64,000 nt of DNA. Origin: Ephydatia muelleri (Eukaryota; Porifera; Demospongiae; Spongillida; Spongillidae). The DNA is taken from NCBI GenBank assembly GCA_013339895.1, contig JABACO010000004.1:12778313-12842312 (forward strand), given 5' to 3'. Under the pieces are notes generated by a model. The model worked only from the letters and a program-made list of their open reading frames with translations. It searched no databases and was not told where the DNA came from. A program made the translations under genes and the position numbers. Numbering within the stretch: the stretch's first letter is position 1; each line of letters opens with the position of its first letter. Positions 34,182 through 47,020 of this stretch are shown piece after piece.

Positions 34182-35309
34182 CTATGTGTGTGTCAATGTG
34201 TGTGTGACCATCGAATACACATGTCAAGGAAACTACCTGAACCAATTGAATCTTTTCCTATTGGAGGTGTGATTAAGAGAAGCTCTCACTGCAGAATCCA
34301 TTGCATTGCTGAGTCCACTTTGCGTGAGTGGACTGCATTCAAAGTAGCCAATTGCCCCTGTGTGTCCATATAGCTACACAACATGCACTGATAACTACCA
34401 GAGGTAATCCAAGAAATATTGGACACTGGGATGTGTGGCAGCCATTCTCAACATCTTCAAAGCACAGCTGTGGTAATTATACATATTATTTTTTGTTTGC
34501 TACATACACAGTGTGAGAAAATTTATTCACATATATACAGGGATAATATACTACATTACACATATACATTACAAACAAAAGGACTAATATTACAATATAA
34601 GTTCTATGGATCTTCCACAGATGATCCTGCTCGAGACAGGAGTGCCCGTGCGTTGGCTCGCATCAAAGTCAGGCTAAGCCTGCCATACAATAGACAGGTA
34701 GCATGGGACTTCGAGCAATTTCCCCTGGTGGCTATGTGATTACTATAAATATTATATGTCCGACATAATTTATGTAGTCTTACACAACAACAAATATAAC
34801 AATGTAAAACCTAACTATAGGTAACTAAAAGACTACTTCAGAAAGCGATCTAAAGCCTACTCTCATTCCCATATTCCCAAGCATGTGGACCCATACAGTA
34901 ATGCTCTTGTAGTAGTTCTCACAAAAGGTTAGGCTAAGTCTTGTAGTTTTGGCTCTGGACTTGCTGCATCCCAAAAAACACATTATATATAATTACAATT
35001 ATAATTACATTGTATATAATTAATAAATAAATTAAGTACAGCATGCACATACTGTATAAGTTTATTACTTACTAGCCACTTTGATCTGATAGGACCATTT
35101 CTCATGCACCATAATACTCACTGATCAGGGAAATATGACAGACATTTATTAAACACAGTGCCTGTTCAGAATATGCAATTTAAATCTATATGAAAGCATA
35201 TAAATCATATCTCATTTGCATGTGTATTTGTTATATTATTATGTAACATTATTATATATATATATGGACACGGGCATACAAATATGATCTGGGAATTGGC
35301 ATTCCTACT
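34182..35309. other. No recognised gene
   Basis: AT-rich sequence. A + frame near 34618-34700 reads DPARDRSARALARIKVRLSL after a CAG. It could be an exon but matches nothing I know. Confidence 0.4.
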
Positions 35310-35830
35310 GAGTAAGGGGAGAGAGAGGGAGAGGAAGGGGGAGAGGGAGGAAGGGGGAGAGAGGGAGGGAGGAAGGGAGGGGAGGAAGGGGAAGGAGGAA
35401 GGGGGAGAGAGGGGAGGGAGAAGGGGGAGAGGGAGGAAGGGAGAGGGGAGAAGGGGGAGAGGGAGGAAGGGGGAGAGGGAGGAAGGGGGAGAGGGAAGGG
35501 GAAGGAGGAAGGGGGAGAGGGAGGAAGGGGGAGAGGAGGAAGGGGGAGAGGGAGGAAGGGGGAGAGGGAGGAAGGGGGGAGGAGGAAGGGGGAGAGGGAG
35601 GAGGGGGGAGGGAGAGGGAGGAGAGGGAGGAGAGGGAGGAAGGGGGGAGGGAGGGAGGAAGGGGGAGAGGGAGGAAGGGGGAGAGGGAGGAAGGAGAGGG
35701 GGAAGGGAGGGGAGAAAGTGAAGGTGAAAGAGCGGAGAAGGGAAACAAGAGAGAAGGAATGAAAGGAGAGGAAGAACGAAGGGGTAAGGAGTGAAAGAGG
35801 AAAATGAAAGTGAGGGAAGGGAGTGGAGTG
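35310..35830. repeat. Purine-rich GGGAGAGGGAGGAA minisatellite
   Basis: About 500 bases are almost pure A/G on the + strand, built from AGGAAGGGGGAGAGGG-type units of about 14-17 bp with irregular spacing. All three frames on each strand are open (Ser/Pro-rich or Gly/Arg/Glu-rich). These frames are artefacts. Such mirror-symmetric purine tracts can form triplex DNA. Confidence 0.93.
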
Positions 35831-37413
35831 CATGTGTATGCACTGCTCAGTAAGTATGTTACAGTAAGGATTTGTGTCTAGTATTACTGTTGCAGCCTTT
35901 AGTACAGTGACACAAAACTGCATCAAAATGGCAACGAGGTAGCCCAGTCAAAGGTACGTGTGAAGAATTCTGACTGTGGGTCAAAGAGAGGGAGGTGGAA
36001 GATGAGAGAGAGGGGGGGGGAGGAGGAAGAGGAAAAGGAAGGGGAAGAGGGACAGTGTTTTTGCGTGTGATGTATGTGGTGTGTAGTATCGATATGATTG
36101 AACATGTTTGCATGTACAGGAGGCAATTGTAGGGGTGTAAGGAGGCATTTATACCTGGCATCAGTACAAAATTCAAATTTTGATGTGATATTAATTCAGG
36201 CACTACAGCTGACCCTCAACCCTGCCCAAATGCTCTTCTCATTGTGTTATCCATCTCTTGCAGAGGTTGCTTTCCCAGAGCAACAACCCCTCCTGACACT
36301 TCAGTGCCAACAAGTCAACTAGAGGAGACATTGCAAGCTTTGTGTAGTCATCACATGGGTTAGCACTCCAGTCATAGTGACATTGAAAAGGGGACTTGCA
36401 AGGGGTTTTGGGTTATTTACTGCCACTACCACTCTTCAGGATCTAGAATTACCACTGTCTATTACCAGCCCTTTCTCCCAACTGTCTACATTTGTCACTT
36501 ACAGCACATCACAAATGTGACAATACTCACCATACATGTGCAACACAAACGCACATCACCAGATGCATTTGTGACGTAAAGGTCTGAGGTAGATGCTCTA
36601 AAGTCTGTATTGGCAAACAATCATATTTAAAAGTATGATGCGTAGTTTGGTGTATAATGCTTCTTTATTCCAAAGTGCAGGCATTCAACAATATTGAAAG
36701 TGGTGAGGGCTGTTAGAGGTGACCAGAATCAGGCTGATCAGAACAAAAATATGTTCACTGGGCATGGATGAGGTTACATGTATGCCTGGGTGTCCAGAGA
36801 AGCAAAGAAAGCTTTTCCCTAGAACAGTGTGTTGTTCAGTTGACTACAAACTTTATATAGCAGCTGTGGCGCAATGTGGCGCTGTTGCGAATGAGTTAAT
36901 TAGTTAAGGTGAAAATACCAAACAAAGACAAATTCAAAAGGTCAGTATATGTATAAATATATTCAGCAGTCATCTGGTACAGGTTGTAAACAACAGACTG
37001 ATACAGATAAATAATATCAATATATGAAACACATATTCCAGGATTTTACAATGATAGTAACATTTCGATTAAACAGTATTAAAAATCAATGCATGCTTTA
37101 ATGCACATTACAGCAATGTAATCTATTGGTCCAGTCATGAAATTCTAGCATATTGCACACAATTTCTTTTCTTTCCATGATCTGCCTTTTATTGAAGAAC
37201 ACATTACATCTACGTGTATCTCAGCATTTGGTGTTAACAAGCTAGAGGTACTCTCACAATTGGCAGTAGAGTTACGACTGCAGTATAGCCTGAAGCATTG
37301 TTGGTGCAAGTGACCCCAGTCAGCTTCACTTGATACGACAAATGCTGCAGGTTCTGTAGTGTGGTCATTTGTTTATCATCAGATACAAGAGGCAAAGAGG
37401 ATATAGGAGTACT
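35831..37413. other. No recognised gene
   Basis: Contains a second A/G-rich patch at about 35983-36056. The rest looks unique with no supported coding region. Confidence 0.5.
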
Positions 37414-38125
37414 TCATAGCCTAAGAACCACATGATGCATGCACATCTCTAAAACTCTAACCTTTCTTTCAGCTCCTGGCTGATCTATGTGCTTATGAGG
37501 CAGAAGCTCTTTAATTGGAATACCACACATTGTGTGGAGCGTATGTTTAAATCTCTTGTCACACCTTGAAAGAAAGCACTTTAATTGGAATACAAGACAT
37601 TCAAATATAATACCTTTCTTTTCAGCCATCATGGCAGCGATTGCTGCTGGACACAGAAATGGTGTTCTATGTTGTGGCTTGTAAAATTGTCTGTTTCCCA
37701 TAACGTAGAATTTAAAATACTCAAACCTACAATTGTGCTTACGATAATTGTTAAACATACGAGCCTTAGACACACATACCGTTCAGCATTGAATGCAAAA
37801 GATTGACCAAATTCACTTCATGCACTGTATCAAGCAGATGTGGCATGTGGTGTGTAATTAACAGCATCAACAAATTCCTTGGCACACACTCAGTTAACTG
37901 TCTCTGCCTCTCAGTACTCAGATGTGTTGCATAGAATTCACATGTAGGTGATCTGGAACACCTAAATGTAAAGAGATCCCTGCATGCTGAAAAATATTTT
38001 TTCAAAAAGAGTTCATGCAGTACCTTAGATAAACACCGCAATACAGTCTTCTGTCCTTCATGTAGGTAAAAACTGATTATAGAAATGGCCATCTGTGTCC
38101 AGGCTTTCTGGCAGACATTTCCCAT
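37414..38125 (-). CDS. Unrecognised minus-strand coding segments (hypothetical)
   Basis: Two neighbouring minus-strand frames of 119 codons each occupy this stretch. The first (38125-37766) reads LYLHEGQKT-like sequence with VLRCLSKVLHELFL and ITHHMPHLLDTVHEVNLVN. It ends at a GTATGT donor-like site. The second (37773-37414) reads FEYFKFYVMGNRQFY and CPAAIAAMMAEKK. It then continues with HTMCGIPIKELLPHKHID. The composition looks protein-like, but the exon phases I tried do not join cleanly and I recognise no family. It may be a spliced gene, a pseudogene or transposon-derived. Confidence 0.3.
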
Positions 38126-39195
38126 AAAGCTTCACACACATTCCAAATGTGGGTGAAGCTTTATGATAATTGTTAGTCTTATCAATATATCTTTCTTCTG
38201 CCTGGCATCATCATCGACAGAAGCTCCTGCAGTAGATATTTGATTGCACCCAGCACCAAGGTATGAAGAACTTCATGGGAGTGCTCCTATTGAAAGGGGA
38301 AGCGATGAACAATACATTCATTATGTTACTTTCTTACTAATATATGTAAGCAGGTATGTGAAGCAAAGGGTTTTCATGCTTCCTTTCACTTTTAAACTTA
38401 GTCTCATTCCGTACGCTGAGCGCATTTAATCTGCTGCTTGTTGTTTTCATTTCATATACCACATCAGGGTTAACAGCTCTATATGTCTGGATAATACACA
38501 CAGCAAATTGTAATTTCAAAAAAGCTGGTCTACACAACATCATAACAAAGCCGGCAGAACATTATAGCAGTACCACCCACCAGATGATTACAGAGTTGTG
38601 ATGCCACTGGGTTGTCACAGACAATGGATAGCAGTGGAGCAACTACCATCAGCTAGACTTGGTATTTAAGTTCCCATGTGTTTAAGGGTATACATGTACA
38701 GCACAAATACTCTTTTCTCCCTGGGAAAAACTTTGAAATTATCATTAACTATTAATATTAATTTTTTAATCATACCATGGGATGTTGTGCGGACTGTTTA
38801 CCAGTAAGTACACAGAGAGAAGACCTTTGAAGGAAAAGGAAAATAACTTTCAGCTTTGCCCAGCCTTATCGTTCATTTCCTCGAAAAGGTCTTCTAGCAG
38901 CCACATCTTCAGCTTTGTTCTCAATGTTACAATCATGCCCTACATATCTTCTGATGTCTCTGAATCAGAAAATCTAGCCTCTTCATTTGCGTTCAGTGTA
39001 CTGGTGGATGAGTGGCTTGTAAAAAATAATTCGTGAGGACGGCCAGCGATGTGCTGTCTGTACTTTAAGGGGTGGGTAAACGTCTGATTGCATGCTTCAC
39101 ATTCATACGGGAGCTATTCGGCAAAGATCGACACAACGCACAACTTGTCACAGCATTTACCACAAGTGTACACTAACCAGTGCGCTTTGACATGA
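38126..39195. other. No recognised gene
   Basis: Short frames on both strands only. Nothing recognised before the 29-bp array. Confidence 0.5.
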
Positions 39196-41735
39196 CCGTA
39201 CTCCCCAATATTCCAGGGAGCTAGCCGTACTCCCCAGTATTCCAGGGAGCTAGCCGTACTCCCCAGCATTCCAGGGAGCTAGCCGTACTCCCCAGTATTC
39301 CAGGGAGCTAGCCGTACTCCCCAGTATTCCGGGGAGCTAGCCGTACTCCCCAGTATTTCGGGGAGCTAGCCGTACTCCCCAGTATTCCGGGGAGCTAGCC
39401 GTACTCCCCAGTATTCCGGGGAGCTAGCTGTACTCCCCAGTATTCCAGGGAGCTAGCCGTACTCCCCAGTACTCCGGGGAGCTAGCCGTACTCCCCAGTA
39501 TTCCAGGGAGCTAGCCGTACTCCCCAGCATTCCAGGGAGCTAGCCGTACTCCCCAGTATTCCAGGGAGCTAGCCGTACTCCCCAGTATTCCGGGGAGCTA
39601 GCCGTACTCCCCAGTATTTCGGGGAGCTAGCCGTACTCCCCAGTATTCCGGGGAGCTAGCCGTACTCCCCAGTATTCCGGGGAGCTAGCTGTACTCCCCA
39701 GTATTCCAGGGAGCTAGCCGTACTCCCCAGTATTCCGGGGAGCTAGCCGTACTCCCCAGTATTCCAGGGAGCTAGCCGTACTCCCCAGTATTCCGGGGAG
39801 CTAGCCGTACTCCCCAGTATTCCAGGGAGCTAGCCGTACTCCCCAGTATTTCGGGGAGCTAGCCGTACTCCCCAGTATTCCGGGGAGCTAGCCGTACTCC
39901 CCAGTATTTCGGGGAGCTAGCCGTACTCCCCAGTATTCCGGGGAGCTAGCCGTACTCCCCAGTATTCCGGGGAGCTAGCCGGACTCCCCAGTATTCCAGG
40001 GAGCTAGCCGTACTCCCCAGTATTCCGGGGAGCTAGCCGTACTCCCCAGTATTCCAGGGAGCTAGCCGTACTCCCCAGTATTCCGGGGAGCTAGCCGTAC
40101 TCCCCAGTATTTCGGGGAGCTAGCCGTACTCCCCAGTATTCCAGGGAGCTAGCCGTACTCCCCAGTATTCCGGGGAGCTAGCCGTACTCCCCAGTATTCC
40201 AGGGAGCTAGCCGTACTCCCGAGTATTCCAGGGAGCTAGCCGTACTCCCCAGTATTCCGGGGAGCTAGCCGTACTCCCCAGTATTCCGGGGAGCTGGCCG
40301 TACTCCCCAGTATTCCGGGGAGCTGGCCGTACACCCCAGTATTCCAGGGAGCTAGCCGTACTCCCGAGTATTCCAGGGAGCTAGCCGTACTCCCGAGTAT
40401 TCCAGGGAGCTAGTCGTACTCCCCAGTATTCCGGGGAGCTAGCCGTACTCCCCAGTATTCCGGGGAGCTAGCCGTACTCCCCAGTATTCCGGGGAGCTAG
40501 CCGTACTCCCCAGTATTCCGGGGAGCTAGCCGTACTCCCCAGTATTCCAGGGAGCTAGCCGTACTCCCCAGTATTCCGGGGAGCTAGCCGTACTCCCCAG
40601 TATTCCAGGGAGCTAGCCGTACTCCCCAGTATTCCGGGGAGCTAGCCGTACTCCCCAGTATTTCGGGGAGCTAGCCGTACTCCCCAGTATTCCGGGGAGC
40701 TAGCCGTACTCCCCAGTATTCCGGGGAGCTAGCTGTACTCCCCAGTATTCCAGGGAGCTAGCCGTACTCCCCAGTATTCCGGGGAGCTAGCCGTACTCCC
40801 CAGTATTCCAGGGAGCTAGCCGTACTCCCCAGTATTCCGGGGAGCTAGCCGTACTCCCCAGTATTCCAGGGAGCTAGCCGTACTCCCCAGTATTTCGGGG
40901 AGCTAGCCGTACTCCCCAGTATTCCGGGGAGCTAGCCGTACTCCCCAGTATTTCGGGGAGCTAGCCGTACTCCCCAGTATTCCGGGGAGCTAGCCGTACT
41001 CCCCAGTATTCCGGGGAGCTAGCCGGACTCCCCAGTATTCCAGGGAGCTAGCCGTACTCCCCAGTATTCCGGGGAGCTAGCCGTACTCCCCAGTATTCCA
41101 GGGAGCTAGCCGTACTCCCCAGTATTCCGGGGAGCTAGCCGTACTCCCCAGTATTTCGGGGAGCTAGCCGTACTCCCCAGTATTCCGGGGAGCTAGCCGT
41201 ACTCCCCAGTATTCCGGGGAGCTGGCCGTACTCCCCAGTATTCCAGGGAGCTAGCCGTACTCCCGAGTATTCCAGGGAGCTAGCCGTACTCCCCAGTATT
41301 CCGGGGAGCTAGCCGTACTCCCCAGTATTCCGGGGAGCTGGCCGTACTCCCCAGTATTCCGGGGAGCTGGCCGTACTCCCCAGTATTCCAGGGAGCTAGC
41401 CGTACTCCCGAGTATTCCAGGGAGCTAGCCGTACTCCCGAGTATTCCAGGGAGCTAGTCGTACTCCCCAGTATTCCGGGGAGCTAGCCGTACTCCCCAGT
41501 ATTCCGGGGAGCTAGCCGTACTCCCCAGTATTCCGGGGAGCTAGCCGTACTCCCCAGTATTCCGGGGAGCTAGCCGTACTCCCCAGTATTCCGGGGAGCT
41601 AGCCGTACTCCCCAGTATTCCGGGGAGCTAGCCGTACTCCCCAGTATTCCGGGGAGCTAGCCGTACTCCCCAGTATTCCAGGGAGCTAGCCGTACTCCCC
41701 AGTATTCCGGGGAGCTAGCCGTACTCCCCAGTATT
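39196..41735. repeat. 29-bp satellite, about 87 copies, with higher-order structure
   Basis: Units of 29 bp contain GTACTCCCCAGTATTCCGGG then GAGCTAGCC. Each unit has the inverted pair CTCCCC/GGGGAG around AGTATTCC, and a GAGCTAGCC half-palindrome. Variant units (CCAGGG, TTTCGG, AGCATT, GCTGT, CCGGACT) recur in ordered blocks. The GCTGT variants at about 39425 and 39686 are 261 bases (nine units) apart. A block at 39686-40000 recurs at 40733-41047, about 1044 bases (36 units) away. A last half unit lies at 42077-42091, beyond the inserted MITE. Confidence 0.97.
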
Positions 41736-42076
41736 GGGCTATTCCATTATTTAACCGTACACCCCTACAGATGACAATAAATGCAAACGTATACCCCCGG
41801 GACAATTGATAAAAACACCCCTGGACAAGCTTGTATTATACCTCTACCCCCCAGGGACAGACTTGTAAATGCCCCCTGGACGAGCTTCTGTTTTGCCCCA
41901 CCCCCCTGGACAATCTTCTATGTTGTTCCACTCCCCCTGGACAAGCTTCTATTATGCCTTCTAACCCCCCGGGACAAGGATTTAAATGACCACCCCCCGT
42001 GACATATTCCCTATACCCCCCTGGACACCATTTATTGTCATCTGTAGGGGTGTATAATTAAATAATGGAATAGCCC
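41736..42076. mobile_element. 341-bp MITE inserted into the 29-bp satellite
   Basis: Long inverted ends of about 48 bp: GGGCTATTCCATTATTTAAC plus a further 28 bases, matched at the right by GTTATTTAATTAT-type inverse sequence ending GGAATAGCCC. The satellite unit reads CAGTATT before and ATTCCGGGG after, so ATT is a 3-bp target duplication (41733-41735 and 42077-42079). The interior is a degenerate ~35-bp tandem repeat around CCCCCTGGACAAGCTTCT. A 3-bp duplication is compatible with PIF/Harbinger-type elements, but the superfamily is not proven. Confidence 0.9.
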
Positions 42077-42091
42077 ATTCCGGGGAGCTAG

Positions 42092-43317
42092 AATTATATT
42101 TGATTCAAATCATACACGTGCTCGTTGATTCACTCACCTGTACGTGCTACTCCATCTCAACCTGATCGTCAACTCAAGGAGGTCCATGAATTCGCGCTTC
42201 TGGACCATACAGCACGTGGAGATGTGTTGATACTGCTGCTGGAATAAGCTAGGGCTTCAAACGTTTTTGTATTTTCATTGTATATTTGTTGTTCACAGCC
42301 TCACAGCCATTTCTCAACACATCTGTAACATATATGTTGTACCGCAACAATCTGGTACAGATTGGCAACAACATGTGTACCATGGCTGTTACATACACTC
42401 TCCTTTATTACAGCCTGCTACATACTTGATACCTACACTATGATACATATTGTTGCTATCATTCTGTTCCAATTTTAACAATATGTACCAGATCTTAAAA
42501 ATCATAGCTGTTCCTGTATGACTCATACATGTACCATATAAAAAATCTTGTAGGATTTGATTTAAAATCCCACTTAATTAATGGATGCACTGGCAGAGAG
42601 CAACAGGAGCGCTTGATGTGGACGGAGTGCCTTAACCCCCCCCCCCCCCCCCCCACCCCCCCCCCCCCCCCCCCCCCCACCCGTAAAGCTTTTTCTTCGT
42701 GAGGTATGTCTTCTGAATATAGCACCATTCGTAGAATAAAAGTAAGGTTACGTATTCAGGCATTACAAAGATACACACAGACACACCCAGACACATGCAC
42801 ACACACATGCAAATCCCAACACTCCTATACTGAAATAGACAATATGGTTTGCATGCTGATAAACACGGCATTTACTACTGATGTGCATACCACCATGCAT
42901 TTGAAGTTGAATCATGGCGTGCATCAGTTATAACCCACTATTAGAAAATATGAACACATTAAATCATATTTCTTTACAAATGTGGCAACTCTAACCTCTC
43001 CACTTGCAACATAGTGAGGGCTTTCCTTCACACGCTCTACTCTTCTGCTGCATCTGCTATTGCTTGCTGGTACAGTGTGTCCACGTAAACTGACTGAACA
43101 TGGATGGTACAAGATATGAATAATATGCATCAATGATCTCAGCCCTGCTGCTTCACTTCACCTATACCAGAAAATGAACAGAAATCCATATACTGGCGAG
43201 GTGATATGCCAGTACAGGTGAAAGCATGGGAAGCAGTTTGAGGAGCAGAGAAGAAGGCGGAAGCCGACCTTCAAAAGACCTTGAAGGAAAGACAGATCCG
43301 GCGGTAAGGGAGGTGAA
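42092..43317. other. Mixed sequence with a poly-C tract
   Basis: 42636-42680 is an almost pure C run with single A breaks. 42770-42815 is CA-rich. No supported gene. Confidence 0.6.
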
Positions 43318-43566
43318 GTGGCAAAGAGTGGAGAACCAAAGTGGTACGTCCAGACCTTTGGTTCGTGGGAGCCTCAGATGATGGAGAGTCCCCACGGTTC
43401 TAGGACAGTGATTGGACCAGTCGGCTACCACATGTACTGGGGCTATTCAGATCCGGCCGAGGAGCCAAAGCCACAAGGAGAGCAGCCCGCACAGCAGCAA
43501 GGGGAGCAGAAAAGAGAGGAGACCACGCCAGCGGAGGCATCTCCCGCCCAGCCCACCACTAATTGA
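43318..43566 (+). CDS. Small hypothetical protein segment, 82 codons
   Basis: This frame encodes a Trp/Gly-containing part (KWYVQTFGSWEPQMMESPHG, then GPVGYHMYWGYSDP). A Gln/Glu/Pro-rich hydrophilic tail and stop follow. Just upstream, in another frame, AEADLQKTLKERQIRR reads like a coiled coil. Together these may be a frameshifted C-terminus of a larger protein. There is no convincing start. I do not recognise the family. Confidence 0.3.
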   Translation: MAKSGEPKWYVQTFGSWEPQMMESPHGSRTVIGPVGYHMYWGYSDPAEEPKPQGEQPAQQQGEQKREETTPAEASPAQPTTN

Positions 43567-44099
43567 TAGCAATGTGTTCTCTATTCAGTGTATCATCTCA
43601 ATTATACCACCGGCATCAAGACAAAAGACTGCTACAGCTAGGCCTGCACATGCACATGTGAAAGATCATATATCACTGCATGAATTAAGTGTTTGTAGTT
43701 TTTTATGCTCCAAAATAAGTGTGATGTTCTTTGTGTTCATCGTGTATTATACAGTGCCATGTGTACCTGATCAGATCAGTGCATGCTGAATCCGTCATTC
43801 TAAACTGCATGACACGGCTTTCATGGGTTACTTGTCAATTATAAGATTATAAATATGGCATTAATTCTTGTAATATAATGTGTTGTACTATGTTTATACC
43901 TTTTAGAATATCAGTTTTTACTCTTATGTGTACTTAAGTATAACGTGACCAGGAGGCATAGAGGCATAGTTGTGATACTATTGCCTTCTTTGGGTCACAC
44001 ATGCATAATTCAGCCTGGCAGCTACACATAAATAACGTTATAACTTTACACGTACATTGAATAATAATTTTGTGTAGCCTCTAGATGTAACACCACCGC
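43567..44099. other. No recognised gene; candidate 3' LTR zone
   Basis: This AT-rich sequence should hold the 3' LTR of the minus-strand Ty3/gypsy element that follows. TGTTACATCTAGAGG (minus strand, about 44097) could be its start. No matching second copy was found upstream of gag, so this is not established. Confidence 0.3.
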
Positions 44100-44335
44100 T
44101 ATATGGGGTCGTCTCTTAGCTTGTCCTCAAGCTTAAAAATAATCTGGGGGTCGTCGGCTTCGAGACGGATACCTTCGTTGGATAGGTTCCTCTAGTTGAA
44201 CAGGCTGGTCATTATTCTCTAAGTCAGGTCAGGACCCTGCGGTGGGGTGCCTTCAACTGTAATGTGTTCAATTTGTGGTGGTACCCATTCCCCCTGTGTT
44301 CTGTCCGTTGAACCTACTTCTTCCCCTTCAGCCAT

Positions 44336-45704
44336 CTAGATATGATGTCTTAACCTTTTCACGTGCACCACTCGGTTTCTAGTTCCATCACTAACTTCCA
44401 TATTCACAGGAGACTTGCATGCCATCACTTTCCATCCCCCTTCCCAACGAGGGTCTAGCTTGCCTGCCGTAGGAATGGAGAGCCAGACAAGGTCTCCAGC
44501 TTTAAATGTTCTTATTCCCATATGTTTGTCATACTCTTGCTTTTGATGTCTGGCTGCATCTACCATGTGTGTCTCCACAAAATCCATCAGCTCTGCTTTG
44601 CTTGCATGGTGCCTTGGTATTCATCAACTGCATACCCTGTTTGGCCCTCAGTGTGGTCTTTGGGCTGCCTTCCAAACATCAGTTCAAAGGGTGACACAGA
44701 TGTGGATGTGTGGGTGGAAGTTCGATAGGCATACAGTGCAAGAGGCAGGTAGTTTTCCCATTCATTCTGTTAGTCCACATAGGCTCGAAGGAGCTGCAAT
44801 AATTTATGGTTAAACCGTTCCACCATACCATCTCCTTGTGGATGGTAGGCAGTGGTACATGATTTCTTAACTCCAAATGCTGCCATTGTCTGTTGGAAAA
44901 TAGTGCTCTCAAAGTTTCTACCTTGGTCTGAATGAATAATCTCTGGTATGCCATATCCTGCATATATGTGTACCAATTCCCTTGTTATTCGCACTGTTGT
45001 CTGGTCTGGAATTGGCCTAGCATCTGCCCACTTTGTAAAATAGTCTTGTACAACTAAAATGTATCTGTTGTTGTTTGATGATACCAGTACTTCCCATATA
45101 TCCACTGCTACCATCTGCCATGGTCTGCCAACTGGAATGTTGATCAAAGGTGCTCGTTTGGGTGCAGTAGGTTTGGTCTGTTGACAAATGTTGCAGTCTC
45201 TACAGTGTTGATCAGCATCTTGGGCCATGCTAACCCAATATGCTTCCCTCTGCAGCTTGTGCAGTGTCTTATGCCAACCTTGGTGACCTCCTGTAGCGCT
45301 GTCATGACACAATGTCAGGTACTCTTTGCGCAGACATGCGGTAACACTGGTACTGTAATAACTTCTGATGTGGGTCCAGGGATGTATGTTCTGTAGACCA
45401 CACCTTCTCTGAGTTTGAGTTGTGAAGGTGACTTCCGCCAGATTGTCCCCGTTGGCTGTTTCACAGATAACCTCAAAGCTTGATACACCTGTTGTATGAT
45501 GTCATCTTTCTGCTGTGCTATTCTTATCTGCTCTGCTAATACTCCGGTGGTACTTCTAGTGGCTGCTAGATGCGAGGCCCTCCCTACAGTCTCCCTACGT
45601 CTGGACAGGGCATCAGCATTATCATTATGGCTCCCTTTTCGATATTCAATAGTGAAGTTGTACTCCTGTAATGCTAGGGCCCAACGACACAACATTCCTT
45701 CCAT
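44336..45704 (-). pseudogene. Ty3/gypsy connection region and integrase
   Basis: The first part has YRKGSHNDNADALSRR, the end of the RNase H connection. The integrase zinc finger follows (GGHQGWHKTLHKLQ, CRDCNICQQTK). The catalytic core has VAVDIWEVL, HSDQGRNFES and YHPQGDGMVERFN, so the DDE residues are visible. The C-terminal part has LVWLSIPTAGKLDPRWEGGW. Frame changes near 45313 and 44770-44590 break it. Confidence 0.9.
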
Positions 45705-45719
45705 TCTCTGTTCTGATAG

Positions 45720-46690
45720 TCATTGCAGTGGTTTGTGGTCAGTCCACAGTTGGAAACTGCGCCCCAGTAGATAGTGTCTGAACTGCCTTATTCCGTAGAC
45801 TACAGCCAAACACTCTCGCTGTATTGCACTATAGTTAGCCTCAGCTTTAGTCAGGACTCGGCTAGCATAGGCAATAACATGCCCTCCCTGTTCCAATACT
45901 GCTCCTAGTCCAAGCGCACTTGCATCTGTTTGAAGCTGAAATTGGCTTGCTTCCTTGTCCACTCGAGGGTACACCAAAATAGGTGCTCCAATTAGCTTAC
46001 ACTTCAATGTTTTAAAAGCCCTGCTGCAATCATTGCTCCAACTGAACACAACATATTTTTGGGTGAGATTATGGAGTGGCGCTGCAAAGTTTTGAATGAA
46101 TCGGCGATAGTACTTCTGTTGCATTTTGGGGAATTGGCCACTCTTCCACAGCTTTGACTTTCTCCCTGTCTGGAGTTACACCTGATCCTGTAAAAAGATG
46201 ACCCAGATATGTGACCTGTGGTGTACCAATCACACATTTCTTGTCTCGCAACGTCAGCCCGGCTTTTCTCAGTCGCAAAAATACCTCATTCAGGTGCTTT
46301 GTATGCATTTCATCATCTGTTGAGTGTATGAGGACATCGTCGAATGTTGACACAAACGGCAACCCTCTCATGACCTTATCCATAAGCCGCTGGAAGGAGC
46401 TGGGTGCCCCACACAGTCCAAAAGGCATTCGTGAGAAACTCAAAAGAACCCATGCCCGGACCTGGCAAGAACGCAGTTTTTTCTCTATCGTTGGGATCTA
46501 CCGGAAGCTGCCAATAGCCACTCTGCAAGTCCAGTTTACTGAAAACAGCTGATCCTGATAGCTGATCTTGTACTTCATCAATTAAAGGAAGAGGATAGGC
46601 ATCTTTCGTTGTCTTCTTTTTCAATTCCCGGTAGTCCACACATAATTTTATATCACCGGTCTTCGTCCTTACATAGACAGCAGGGGCCAA
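45720..46690 (-). pseudogene. Ty3/gypsy reverse transcriptase and RNase H
   Basis: The RT part reads VDYRELKKKTTKDAYPLPLI, FSKLDLQSGYWQLPV, RMPFGLCGAPSSFQRLM and FDDVLIHS. The last has FDD where YVDD or YLDD is usual. RNase H reads LQTDASALGLGAVLEQ and IQRECLAVVYGIRQFRHYL and ends LWTDHKPLQ. It is split into three overlapping frames by small indels near 46440 and 46120. Confidence 0.9.
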
Positions 46691-47020
46691 CTATGGACTG
46701 TTACTCTCCGTTATGATTCCCTTTTCTAACAGCAGCTGGATTTGTACTTCAACTTCCTCCCGAAAATGCACCGAAATTCGTCGAGATGGAACTTGTACTG
46801 GTGTGCCTGCTGTTGGGATGCCAGTGACAAATAAGTCCTTGAATTTGTCTACCACTGTCTCAAAACATGTCTTGATTTATATCTCAGGGAACTCGACCTT
46901 GGCTGGAGACCCAAACTTTGGGATTTCGCACTCTTCTGTTTGCGTCTTCCATTGTTTCCCCTATACTTGCAACTGGACATTTCTTTGTCTTGAAAAGACG
47001 CTCAGCTGTCCATATCGGTT

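Noticed and set aside
35205..35926. Ser/Pro-rich and Gly/Arg/Glu-rich frames
   Set aside because: The purine tract lacks stop codons in all frames. No protein is supported.
39196..41735. CRISPR-like regular array
   Set aside because: Units are contiguous with no unique spacers, there are no cas genes, and the context is a eukaryotic genome. It is a satellite.
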